Shown piece after piece: positions 52,421 through 61,359 of a stretch of 64,000 bases of DNA (positions are counted from its first letter, which is position 1; each line of letters begins with the position of its first letter). This DNA comes from Aquimarina macrocephali JAMB N27 (GTDB taxonomy: Bacteria > Bacteroidota > Bacteroidia > Flavobacteriales > Flavobacteriaceae): positions 496,001-560,000 of the forward strand of contig NZ_JACA01000001.1 in the NCBI RefSeq assembly GCF_000520995.1, given 5' to 3'. The notes under the pieces are model-generated. The model saw nothing but the letters and a program-made list of their open reading frames with translations, had not been told where the DNA came from and searched no databases. The position numbers and the translations under genes are program-made.

Positions 52421-53206
52421 TCAGTTTCTATAGTCAACCCAACCCCGCCAATGAATAGGATAGTCATCATTGTGAGGTCTACGGATTACTTTTCTTATTC
52501 TTTTCGATACTCCAGGATATGTTATTCTTTTCCAATATCCTCTTTTTATTGTATGAGCTGTTTTAAAAATAATCCTCCAACTCCCGGACGAATTTTTATA
52601 TCTAGATTGAACATTCATCCCTTTTGTTTTACTATTAGTATCAGAGAAAACTTGTGAAAAAATTTGCACTATTCTTTTTCTACTCGAAGATGTCACTTCA
52701 TTTCTCCTCATCCATTCACCTGGGTGACAAAAATCTGCACTCACATCATCACAAAAACCACGATTAGCTGGGTGTTTTTGTAACAATGATTCAGGAATTT
52801 TTGTCATTTCTATAGTAACAGGAGTATTCAAAGTATATACCACCTTCCTTTTTTCTAATAATTTCTGATTTTTAGCAGATTTAGACAGATCCATTAATAT
52901 CTGGGGAATGGGATATTCTTCAGAAGTAAGTCCTAGATATATATCTAACATAGAATGCGTATCAAAATCAATGAATGTTTTATTATTTTCAGGCCCTGAT
53001 TCCATAGCAATGATGATAGGATCGCCTTCTTCATCACCTTTGATGAGTTGTAGTTTGTTGCCATTGGCAAAGGTAAAGACAGCAAATTCTCCATCGTTAG
53101 TTTCCAGTAGAACCTCTTGTGTAGACTCTGCTTCATTTTCACATGAAGAAGTAAAGAGTAAGATGCAAATAATGCATAAAGCTTGTATGAGTTTAATACG
53201 TTTCAT
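52421..53206 (-). CDS. lipoprotein of unknown function, basic C-terminus (paralogue 1)
   Basis: A 261-residue lipoprotein (IICILLFTSSCENE). The N-terminal half shares its plan with the protein at 53463-54266: EFAVFTFANGNKLQLIKGDEEGDPIIIAMESG, FIDFDTHSMLDIYLGL, IPESLLQKHPANRGFCDDV. After a Ser/Arg patch (VTSSSRKRIVQI) the C-terminus is strongly basic and Trp/Tyr-rich (RYKNSSGSWRIIF; YWKRITYPGVSKRIRKVIRR; WRGWVDYRN). No family is known to me. It has no regulon dyad upstream, but a weak hairpin lies in its leader. Confidence 0.7.
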   Translation of the reverse strand: MKRIKLIQALCIICILLFTSSCENEAESTQEVLLETNDGEFAVFTFANGNKLQLIKGDEEGDPIIIAMESGPENNKTFIDFDTHSMLDIYLGLTSEEYPIPQILMDLSKSAKNQKLLEKRKVVYTLNTPVTIEMTKIPESLLQKHPANRGFCDDVSADFCHPGEWMRRNEVTSSSRKRIVQIFSQVFSDTNSKTKGMNVQSRYKNSSGSWRIIFKTAHTIKRGYWKRITYPGVSKRIRKVIRRPHNDDYPIHWRGWVDYRN

Positions 53207-53341
53207 AAAATTTGTTTAAAAAGATTTATGTGATAAAAATTACCCGAACCTTTTTAAGACACCCGGGTTTATGTCTACTCTTGCAAGAATGTTTTAGAAA
53301 ATTAAATGTGCTTTGAGGGTTCGGATCATATCCATTTTGAT

Positions 53342-53380
53342 AAAAAAGCAGCAAGAGAATCAAAAGTTTCTACCTGCTGC
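53342..53380 (-). terminator. terminator of the second lipoprotein paralogue
   Basis: Leftward, GCAGCA...TTTCT / AGAA...TGCTGC form an interrupted stem, followed by TTTTTT. It lies 82 nt after the stop at 53463 and separates the two paralogues. Confidence 0.65.
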
Positions 53381-53462
53381 CTACCAAACCATCATTTCAA
53401 ACTGCTGAATTACTAGCTAATAAAATTCTCATTATAAAATCATAATTCCTGTGCTAACAATT

Positions 53463-54266
53463 TTATTTCGAGTTTCGAAAATCAGTATACCCTTTCCAAT
53501 ACAAATATTCTGTTCCAAGGCCAGTTGATTCATTAACCCCACTACGTGCTGCTCTTCTGTATCTTTTCATTTTTCCCGGTATTGCTAATCTTTTCCACCT
53601 TCCGGGATATACCTTGTATTTCCCTTTGGTGTGTGTCACCCATCCTCCAGATGCTTTTCTATATCTATGTCTTACTTCCATATACTTCCCTTCATTGTAT
53701 GATTCTTTAAACACAGAGGTATAATTTTCCATTGTTTTACATCGACTACTAGATGTAATATTAGACACTTTACTTTTTTCTCGGTTATAACAATAATTAT
53801 AGCTCTCAGGAATATTATCACAAAAATCTGCTTTATTATTACTCTTCATTTTAAGTGTTTCAGGTATTTTTTCAACACTAAAATTTAGTGCCGTATCAAA
53901 ATCCTTAACAACACTTCTATGATGCAAATGGTCTTTGTCTTTTGAGATGTCTGCAATTATTTTAGGGAGAGGAGAATCATCAGGAGTTAACTTGAGATAT
54001 ATATCTAATATAGAATTAGAGTCAAAATCTATGAATTCTATATTTTTATTTGACCCAGATTCGATAGCTAAGATAACCGGGGCTCCTTCTTCATCACTTT
54101 CAATTAATTGTAGCGTATTGCCATTAGAGAATGTAAAGATCGCTAATTCTTCATTTTTATTTTCCTGTAGTGTTTCATTATTAACTCTCTCACAAGAGAA
54201 TGTTGCAAATGCCAAAAGCGAAATGTATTCGATTAGTCCGATTCTTGTAGGGATAAGATTTTTCAT
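53463..54266 (-). CDS. lipoprotein of unknown function, basic C-terminus (paralogue 2)
   Basis: A 267-residue paralogue of the 52421-53206 protein. Signal with SLLAFATFSCERV; then ELAIFTFSNGNTLQLIESDEEGAPVILAIESG, FIDFDSNSILDIYLKL, PETLKMKSNNKADFCDNI, the VSNITSSSRC patch and the basic, aromatic end (RYRKASGGWVTHTKGKYKVYPGRWKRLAIPGKMKRYRRAARS). Its promoter carries regulon site 6 and its leader an unusual terminator-like hairpin. Its function is unknown; the conserved SSSR patch and basic domain could bind a polyanion. Confidence 0.72.
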   Translation of the reverse strand: MKNLIPTRIGLIEYISLLAFATFSCERVNNETLQENKNEELAIFTFSNGNTLQLIESDEEGAPVILAIESGSNKNIEFIDFDSNSILDIYLKLTPDDSPLPKIIADISKDKDHLHHRSVVKDFDTALNFSVEKIPETLKMKSNNKADFCDNIPESYNYCYNREKSKVSNITSSSRCKTMENYTSVFKESYNEGKYMEVRHRYRKASGGWVTHTKGKYKVYPGRWKRLAIPGKMKRYRRAARSGVNESTGLGTEYLYWKGYTDFRNSK

Positions 54267-54294
54267 GTTAGTTAGTTTTTTAAATATTTGAAAA

Positions 54295-54332
54295 AGGTGA
54301 GTATATTTTAAGGGTTTAAAACCTACTCACCT
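54295..54332 (-). promoter_or_regulatory. terminator-like hairpin in the leader of the 53463-54266 gene
   Basis: Leftward, AGGTGAGTA and TACTCACCT form a perfect 9-bp stem around a 20-nt loop, followed by TTTTTC, 28 nt before the ATG and after the promoter. It can act as an attenuator, or it may be the leftover terminator of a lost gene. Confidence 0.55.
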
Positions 54333-54370
54333 CATACACAAACTCAACTGTATAAAATACAAGTGAGATG

Positions 54371-54434
54371 CAATTCTAATAACATTAAAAAATATAAGTG
54401 TCCTTAAAGTTTGAATTTCAAGAAATCAGGACAC
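54371..54434 (-). promoter_or_regulatory. regulon site 6: 33-bp dyad overlapping the stop of the second GAF-AraC gene
   Basis: Minus strand: GTCC-TGATTT-CTTGAAATTCAAA-CTTTAA-GGAC (block 54434-54400), 21 nt, then TAGAATTG (54378-54371), a -7 box with one mismatch. The left arm lies inside the last codons of the GAF-AraC gene, whose TGA is at 54428-54426. Target: paralogue 2 lipoprotein. Confidence 0.75.
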
Positions 54435-56129
54435 AATTTGTTGCTGTTGTCTATATTCTTTGGGAGAGACCCCTGTGTGTTTTTTAAAAGCAGAATAAAA
54501 AGGTGACTTCGAATTAAATCCACATTCCATAGCAATACCAAGTACGGTATAGTTATCATAATCAGGATCATTTAGTTTGGATTTTACTTCCTCGACTCTA
54601 TAGCTATTTATATAGTCAGAAAAATTGCAGCCTCCTAGTTTATTGATCAATTGGGATAGATAGTTACTGCTTATTTGTAATCTTTTTGAAATATTTTCTA
54701 AACCTAAATTAGGATCGACATAAATTTTTTCTTCTTTCATTAAAAAATCCAGCTCTTTAAAATAGGCATTATCATTTGTAATATTGCTAAGTACTACCGT
54801 ATTGGTACTGGTATTGATTTGAGAAAGTTTTATTTCTGTTAATTTAGCTATCAATAAAAATAATGCGATATGATGTGATTTAAAATATGCTTTCCCATCA
54901 TGTTCGGCATCTAAAACTCCTACCACTTTCTCTCTTACAAATATAGGAACAGAAAGCTTTGATTTTCTTGCTATATCCTTCTTCTTATCACCAATAATTC
55001 CACTTAAATTTTCTATACATTGATATTTCCCCAACCGCACTACTTTACCTAAGATTCCTTCTCCAATTGGGATAGGTGTTTGTTTTTTTCTTTTTGTGAT
55101 TTCACAACTGTTCTTGTTACTGTATGTTGCTTTAGGAATTAATATTTTATTTTCTTTACATATCATATAGATACTGCATTCCTGCAGTTGTAATTGAGAA
55201 ATACAATTCTCTACAATATCTGATAGAACATCATCTCTCTTATTTTTATCAAACAAAGAAGTAGCAAAATAACTTAATATCCCCGTAATAGATATGGGAT
55301 TAGAGTGTACTAATTGAAGTTCTCTTTCTGAGAAAATATGACCTAGTCCTGATAGTTGAAAATTAGTAATCTTTTTCTGTATTGGATCTTCTAAATTATT
55401 AACGCTACCAGATACTTTCTTTAAATGTTTCATCCCCAAAAACAGAAAGACATAACAAAATATCATGTATAACATCCAAATCGGGTAATATGCAGAATGG
55501 CCGGTTATTTCTTCTTTAATAAAAAACAAAGTAATAGTAAGCATCCATAATACGGATAGGAGTACTAGTACAACAAAAATATTCTTTATCCATTTTGTTT
55601 TTTTCCTAACATAAACAAAAGATAATCTTCCCAAAGAATTCTCATATTTCTGTATTATACGATAATTCCATATCGAGAGTAGAAAACAAAAAATAACAGT
55701 AAAATTTTCATCTACTTCATTAAGAAGAAAGGAAACTGTACTTTTTGAAAAAATAGAATAATCTATCAGAATATTAATCTTTATTAATGAATATACAACA
55801 AAAAATACCGTAAACGGAATCAAAAGATAGTGCCGATATCTATTATATATTTCTTCTTTTTCAAGATAGTAGCACGTAAATGCTGTAAAAAAAACGGGAG
55901 ATAAAAATTCGAATGGAGTATACAGTATAAGAATCCAGGGATATAATTTTGTAATTCTAAAATCTATTAGTAGTATTTGAATAATTACCAAGTTGGCAGT
56001 AATCAAGAAATAATAAAAAAATCTAAATGTCTTTTCTTTTTTTTTGCAACAGCATAATTTAAGGACTGCAAAAACTACAATGCCCAGACACCCTATAAGC
56101 AAAATAATATTGTATGGGTTTATTTTCAT
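54426..56129 (-). CDS. polytopic membrane GAF-AraC transcription regulator (2)
   Basis: A 567-residue protein. The N-terminal 240 residues hold six or seven membrane helices (NIILLIGCLGIVVFAVLKL; FFYYFLITANLVIIQILLI; WILILYTPFEFLSPVFF; HYLLIPFTVFFVVYSLI; IFVVLVLLSVLWMLTITLFF; IWMLYMIFCYVFLFLGM), which look like a sensor domain. GAF domain about 280-425 (ILSYFATSLFDKNKRDDVLSDIVENCISQ ... IPIGEGILGKVVRLG ... VPIFVREKVVGVLDAEHDGKAYF), then the AraC HTH pair (LGLENISKRLQISSNYLSQLINKL; YTVLGIAMECGFNSKSPFYSAFKKHTGVSPKEY). GAF and HTH are close to those at 48672, so both may bind the same dyad. Confidence 0.88.
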   Translation of the reverse strand: MKINPYNIILLIGCLGIVVFAVLKLCCCKKKEKTFRFFYYFLITANLVIIQILLIDFRITKLYPWILILYTPFEFLSPVFFTAFTCYYLEKEEIYNRYRHYLLIPFTVFFVVYSLIKINILIDYSIFSKSTVSFLLNEVDENFTVIFCFLLSIWNYRIIQKYENSLGRLSFVYVRKKTKWIKNIFVVLVLLSVLWMLTITLFFIKEEITGHSAYYPIWMLYMIFCYVFLFLGMKHLKKVSGSVNNLEDPIQKKITNFQLSGLGHIFSERELQLVHSNPISITGILSYFATSLFDKNKRDDVLSDIVENCISQLQLQECSIYMICKENKILIPKATYSNKNSCEITKRKKQTPIPIGEGILGKVVRLGKYQCIENLSGIIGDKKKDIARKSKLSVPIFVREKVVGVLDAEHDGKAYFKSHHIALFLLIAKLTEIKLSQINTSTNTVVLSNITNDNAYFKELDFLMKEEKIYVDPNLGLENISKRLQISSNYLSQLINKLGGCNFSDYINSYRVEEVKSKLNDPDYDNYTVLGIAMECGFNSKSPFYSAFKKHTGVSPKEYRQQQQIVS

Positions 56130-56706
56130 TGATTACATAAATGTATTCCTACTACAATATCTATAACGTCTAATAACGTACAGACCCCACCCTTTATTTT
56201 AGGTTATTTTTGCGGTTTATTATAAAATTATATTAATATGATAAGGTTTCTTGTTAATTTATCATAAAAACCCCTACTAAATTTAGAATTATCCACTTTT
56301 AGTGCTCTTTTCTTCCTGAATAATATTCTGTTTTTGATGATAAAACATAATGCCATTCGAATTGTTTTCATTTTATGAAAAATAAAACAGTCTTGTTAAA
56401 TAATTATCAAAATTTATCTACAAAATTTGAAATATCAACATTTAATTCTTTTTGATGATGTTAGACTGAATATAGGGAAAACAAGTACTTAACAGCATTA
56501 CTAAAAAATATAATATAACGGTAGATACATCTATATCAATAGATGTGTCAAGCTCAACCTATACCAAAAAACAGAGCATGTAATTAATATTAATACAAAT
56601 TTAAAACAACACTTTATGGAATAAAATCAGACTCTACGAAGTATTAGAGTAATCTTCTCAAACAAGGGGAAAAGAACAAAAAAATCAATTTTTAGAAAAA
56701 CGAATT
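56130..56706. other. long leader/promoter region between GAF-AraC and SusC genes
   Basis: 577 nt of AT-rich sequence with no convincing gene. It holds a -7-like box, TATTTTTG, near 56213 on the plus strand and a perfect 8-bp hairpin, ACATCTAT-ATCA-ATAGATGT (56527-56546), about 160 nt before the SusC start. This may be a regulated leader; no dyad of family 1 or 2 was found here. Confidence 0.45.
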
Positions 56707-59700
56707 ATGAATAAAAAAATCAATACATATTTTTTGAATTCAGCAGAAATTATTAAAAATCAATTATTTACAACCACAACAATTTTTATGTTATGTTTAT
56801 CTGTGGGGCTGTTTAGTGCATATGGAAATACTCACAAAATAAATAAAATTGGTGATGTTCTGCAAGAAAGAGAAATAAAAGGAAAAGTAACAGATGATAG
56901 TGGTATACCACTACCTGGGGTAGCAGTAATCATCAAAGGATCAAACCAGGGAGCGCAAACTGATTTTGATGGAAACTATATCATTAATGCCAAGGCTGGT
57001 GAGGTATTAATGTTTTCTTATATCGGAATGAAAACAGAGGAGAGAATAATCGATACCATATCAGACACTATCAATATTGAAATGGTATCTGATACTCAGG
57101 AGCTTGAAGAAATCGTTGTACTTGGGTACACTACAAGAGGTAAAAATGAAATTACCGGTAGTACTGTACAAGTCGTTGCCAATGAAATTAATGATGTACC
57201 AGTAGTAACTGTAGATCAAGCATTGCAAGGTAAAGTAGCTGGTTTAAATATAGCTTCTTCTTCGGGAACACCCGGATCGACACAACAAATCAGAATTCGG
57301 GGAGTAGGTTCTATTACTTCATCAAATGCCCCACTTTTTGTAATCGATGGTGTGCCTATGGTTAATTATAATACTTCTGGTAGCAGTTCTGCCAGTTCTT
57401 TGAGTTCTCTATCCAGTATTAATAGTAGAGATGTAGAAAGTATTACTGTTCTTAAGGACGCTTCTGCAACTGCAGCTTACGGGGCAAGAGGATCCAATGG
57501 GGTTATCGTAATTACTACAAAGAATGGTAAAAAAAATAGAAAGACGACATTTAATTTTACCTCTACTTATGGATATCAGAAGCAAGCTGTAGAAGGATCT
57601 AAAGTGTTAACTGCTGCACAGCGGGAAGAACTTTTTTATGATGCTGTGTTTAATACATATGGAGAAACGTATAGTATAGACAGATCAGAAGCCAAAGACA
57701 TTTATGAACGATTCCCTGGATTCTGGGGTACCTCATATACCGATTGGAACGCAAATGGAAGACCCGAAGCAAACTGGCAGGAAGAAATCAAAACTCCAAA
57801 TCCAACTTTGATGACTTATGATTTTTCTGCCACAGGAGGAAGTGAAACATCCACATTCTACACATCTTTAGGATATAATAAAACTGAAGGTATTGTTAAA
57901 GGAACCGAATACGAACGAATCACAGCTAAGTTCAATTTTACCAAGGACATGACTAAAACACTAAAATTTACAAATAATATTAGTGTTTCTAATTTAAATC
58001 AAGATGGGTTATTTGAGCAAGGAGCGTTTTATGCCAGTGGACTTTCTGTTCAATTTTTTGTGCCGCCAACACTACCACCATATAATGCTGATGGAACCCT
58101 GAATCTTACTGATTTTGGAAGCACTACCAACTACTTCAATTATCTTTATTTAATTGAGAATGATATCATTAATAATGACGTTACTCGTGCAATGAATAGC
58201 TCGTCTTTAGAATGGAAAATTCTTGATGGTTTAAAATTTAAAACCAATTTTAGTATCGATTATACTCTGGCTAATTACAAACGTTTTGCCAATAGAGTCC
58301 ATGGTGGAGGTGTCGAAGAAGGAGGTGTTTCTGCCGCTGCGACCGCTCGTAATTTTAACTGGGTCACTCAAAATTCTTTAAATTATAAAACCAGCATAGA
58401 CAAACATAATTTTGATATTACCGTATTACAAGAATTTCAAAAGAATAAAAATGATCTTATCAGTGCTCAGGGAGAAAAATTTGCAAAAGAAGGATTGACC
58501 TATATAGCAGAAGCTAGTACTAATTTTTCAGCAAGCACTTCTTTTGCCGATTGGAAAAACCTTTCTTACTTGGGGATGTTAAATTATAATTATGATGATA
58601 CTTATATTTTTGATGCTACATATCGAAAAGAGGCTTCTTCTCGTTTTTCACCAGAGCAACGATTTGGTGACTTCTGGTCTGTAGGTGCAGCATGGAATAT
58701 CACCTCAGAAGAATTCTTATATGATAATGCTATATTTAATAACCTGAGATTAAGAGCTTCTTACGGGACCAGTGGTAGTGCAGGTGTAGCAATTAACAGC
58801 TATCAGTCATTATTAGCCTATAATGCAGATTATAATGCTAATCCAGGAATATATCCCATAGGATATGGTAACGATGCTTTATCCTGGGAAAAAAATAACA
58901 CACTAGATATAGGAATCGACTTTGGCCTTTTTAATGATAAAATATCGGGATCTGTTGCCTATTACAATAAAAAGACCTTTGATATTTTACAAAGTGTAGG
59001 GCTATCTCGTACTACAGGGTTCTCATCTATTAACAGAAACATAGGAGAAGTAATAAATAAAGGGATTGAAATAGAACTAAATTATGATATCATTAGTACT
59101 GATGATTTTAACTGGAGTGTTTTCGGAAATTTTGCCACAGTAGATAATGAAGTAACAAAATTGGCTAAAGACGCTAATGGAGAAGATATTCTACTTACTT
59201 CAGGAACCAAGAGAACAGAAGTAGGACATCCGATTGGTGAATGGTATATGAGAAAATGGGCAGGTGTAGATCCCGAAAATGGTGATCCTTTATGGTTTAT
59301 TAATGGAGTAGATGGTGAAACAACCAATACGTATAGTGATGCAGAAGTAGCATATCAGGGAGCAAGTGCTATACCAACCTATAGTGGTGGTTTTGGAACA
59401 CATATTGATTACAAAGGGTTCTTTATGGATGCTAACTTGTACTTTACAGGTGGTAACAAAGTATACGAAAGCTGGTCATATTATACCAAAAGTAACGGAT
59501 TAAACAGTACCCTATATTTTAATGGTACCGAAGAACTCTTACAAAGCTGGAAACAACCAGGTGATATTACAGATTACCCTGCATTACAATCTAATACAGC
59601 AGCAGGAAACCAAGCTTCTTCTACATCAACAAGATTTTTATATGATGGAGATTTCATCCGATTAAGAGAGTTGGTACTAGGATACAATCTTACTAACAAT

Positions 59701-59877
59701 ACACTAGATACTATAGGTATTGACGGAATCACATTTACTCTAAGAGGTACTAACCTATTTACCTGGGTAAAAGATGATCGATTAAAACACGATCCGGAAG
59801 TAAGAACTGATGGATTTACCAGATTAACTACACCTCCTGTAAAATCATTTGTATTTGGTGTTAACCTAAAATTTTAA
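56707..59877 (+). CDS. SusC/RagA-type TonB-linked outer-membrane protein
   Basis: A 1056-residue SusC. N-terminal signal (TTTIFMLCLSVGLFSAYGN), carboxypeptidase-regulatory-like domain (EIKGKVTDDSGIPLPGVAVIIKG ... GEVLMFSYIGMKTEE), TonB plug (VTVDQALQGKVAGLNIASSSGTPGSTQQIRIRGVGSI; PLFVIDGVPM; SITVLKDASATAAYGARGSNGVIVITTKNGK) and a large barrel ending SFVFGVNLKF. Together with SusD it imports oligomers across the outer membrane. No CAZyme is next to it, so the substrate is open. The SusD gene starts 3 nt after the stop. Confidence 0.93.
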   Translation: MNKKINTYFLNSAEIIKNQLFTTTTIFMLCLSVGLFSAYGNTHKINKIGDVLQEREIKGKVTDDSGIPLPGVAVIIKGSNQGAQTDFDGNYIINAKAGEVLMFSYIGMKTEERIIDTISDTINIEMVSDTQELEEIVVLGYTTRGKNEITGSTVQVVANEINDVPVVTVDQALQGKVAGLNIASSSGTPGSTQQIRIRGVGSITSSNAPLFVIDGVPMVNYNTSGSSSASSLSSLSSINSRDVESITVLKDASATAAYGARGSNGVIVITTKNGKKNRKTTFNFTSTYGYQKQAVEGSKVLTAAQREELFYDAVFNTYGETYSIDRSEAKDIYERFPGFWGTSYTDWNANGRPEANWQEEIKTPNPTLMTYDFSATGGSETSTFYTSLGYNKTEGIVKGTEYERITAKFNFTKDMTKTLKFTNNISVSNLNQDGLFEQGAFYASGLSVQFFVPPTLPPYNADGTLNLTDFGSTTNYFNYLYLIENDIINNDVTRAMNSSSLEWKILDGLKFKTNFSIDYTLANYKRFANRVHGGGVEEGGVSAAATARNFNWVTQNSLNYKTSIDKHNFDITVLQEFQKNKNDLISAQGEKFAKEGLTYIAEASTNFSASTSFADWKNLSYLGMLNYNYDDTYIFDATYRKEASSRFSPEQRFGDFWSVGAAWNITSEEFLYDNAIFNNLRLRASYGTSGSAGVAINSYQSLLAYNADYNANPGIYPIGYGNDALSWEKNNTLDIGIDFGLFNDKISGSVAYYNKKTFDILQSVGLSRTTGFSSINRNIGEVINKGIEIELNYDIISTDDFNWSVFGNFATVDNEVTKLAKDANGEDILLTSGTKRTEVGHPIGEWYMRKWAGVDPENGDPLWFINGVDGETTNTYSDAEVAYQGASAIPTYSGGFGTHIDYKGFFMDANLYFTGGNKVYESWSYYTKSNGLNSTLYFNGTEELLQSWKQPGDITDYPALQSNTAAGNQASSTSTRFLYDGDFIRLRELVLGYNLTNNTLDTIGIDGITFTLRGTNLFTWVKDDRLKHDPEVRTDGFTRLTTPPVKSFVFGVNLKF

Positions 59878-59880
59878 ATC

Positions 59881-61251
59881 ATGAAGAAAAAAATAGTATA
59901 CCTCGTATGTAGTGCTTTATTTATAGCATCAATATCTTCTTGTAGTAATGATGATTTAGAGCCTACTTTACTTCAAAATCAAAACTTAGAAGGTAATATT
60001 AGTACCATAGAAGATTTATCTAATCTTCTAAATGGCACCTATAGTTGGATGACTCAATCTACCTATTATGGAAGAGATATCATCGTATATGGAGAAGCAA
60101 GATCAGATAATGCGTATTCTACTGGTAAATCAGGTCGTTTTATTAGTGTTAGCGATATGAACATGTTAGAATCAGACGGCTACACTTTAAATACCTGGTC
60201 AGTAATCTATACTGCGATATCCACAGCCAATATCGCTATTAATGTCGAAGGGGTTGAAGGAGATGAAGATCAAATCAATCATACTAAAGGTCAGGCTTAT
60301 GTCATAAGGGCTTTAGGTCATTTTGATTTATTACGTTTATATGGTCAACAACATGTGGATAACGGAGGGCTAAGTGCTTTAGGAGTTCCTTATATTGATA
60401 AATTTAAAGACGATGATGATCTTCTTCCAAGTAGAAAAACTGTAGGGGAAGTAAAAAATTTAATTCTTGCTGATCTTGACAAAGCATCATCTTTAATGTC
60501 TGAAACTCTTAATGGTACATCTACCTACATAACCACTTATGCTGCTAATGCAGTTAAGGCAAGAGTAGCCTTATATTTTGAAGAATATGGTATAGCCAAA
60601 GATGCAGCTAAAGCTGTAATTGACTCGGGGCAATTTACAATATTAGATTCTGCTTCATATGTAGAGAGTTGGTCTAAGGATAATGAGCCTAACTCGATCT
60701 TTGAACTAGCTTATGACAAAGATGACAATCAAGGCATAAACGGTTTGGCAAATATCTACCGATTTGGGTATGGTGATATTGTAGCATATGATGATTTTAC
60801 TTCTATTTTTGATGCTGGAGATATTAGAAGAACTACCAGTATGATTGATATTGACGGAGATAAATTGAGAAATATTGGTAAATATCCTTCTCAATCTTTT
60901 GATGATAATATTAGTTTAATAAGATATGAAGAAATCATTTTAATTTATGCAGAAGCATTACTAGAAACAGGAGCCACGGGCGATGCTTTAATCTGGTTAA
61001 ATATGATTCCTGATAATAGAGATGCTAACTTATATACAGAGGCTACCAAAGAAAATATTCTTTTAGAGAGAAGAAAAGAATTATGTTTTGAAGGGTTTAG
61101 ATTTGATGATTTGGCTCGTACAAAGCAAGATATCCCAAAACTAAATGTAGTTTCTCAAGGGCCAGTATACGGTAGCTATAATTATGCCTTTCCTATTCCT
61201 TTAGCCGAGTTAAATGCAAACTCTAATATGGTACCCAATAAAGGATATTAA
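59881..61251 (+). CDS. SusD/RagB-type substrate-binding lipoprotein
   Basis: A 456-residue lipoprotein (LFIASISSCSNDD) of SusD length. It has the TPR-like helical pattern (LNTWSVIYTAISTANIAINVEG; GQAYVIRALGHFDLLRLYGQ; YAANAVKARVALYFEEYGIAKDAAKAVID) and the C-terminal family wording RYEEIILIYAEALLETGATGDALIWLNMI and ERRKELCFEGFRFDDLARTK. It caps the SusC channel and binds the substrate at the surface. It forms an operon with SusC and ends in a strong terminator. Confidence 0.93.
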   Translation: MKKKIVYLVCSALFIASISSCSNDDLEPTLLQNQNLEGNISTIEDLSNLLNGTYSWMTQSTYYGRDIIVYGEARSDNAYSTGKSGRFISVSDMNMLESDGYTLNTWSVIYTAISTANIAINVEGVEGDEDQINHTKGQAYVIRALGHFDLLRLYGQQHVDNGGLSALGVPYIDKFKDDDDLLPSRKTVGEVKNLILADLDKASSLMSETLNGTSTYITTYAANAVKARVALYFEEYGIAKDAAKAVIDSGQFTILDSASYVESWSKDNEPNSIFELAYDKDDNQGINGLANIYRFGYGDIVAYDDFTSIFDAGDIRRTTSMIDIDGDKLRNIGKYPSQSFDDNISLIRYEEIILIYAEALLETGATGDALIWLNMIPDNRDANLYTEATKENILLERRKELCFEGFRFDDLARTKQDIPKLNVVSQGPVYGSYNYAFPIPLAELNANSNMVPNKGY

Positions 61252-61294
61252 AGAAAATGTGATTTGTTTTATATCATAAATGTTTGAATTGCTT

Positions 61295-61324
61295 AAACCC
61301 CATCAAAATATTCTGATGGGGTTT
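61295..61324. terminator. terminator after SusD
   Basis: AAACCCCATCA and TGATGGGGTTT form a perfect 11-bp stem around AAATATTC, between the convergent SusD and propeller genes. Confidence 0.85.
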
Positions 61325-61359
61325 ATACAGTAAAAGTGTAAGCTATTAAGAATCTTTTT

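Noticed and set aside
33880-56129. Prophage, integrative element or genomic island with attachment sites
   Set aside because: No integrase, transposase, tRNA or direct-repeat boundary was found; the block is accessory in character but a mobile origin is not supported.
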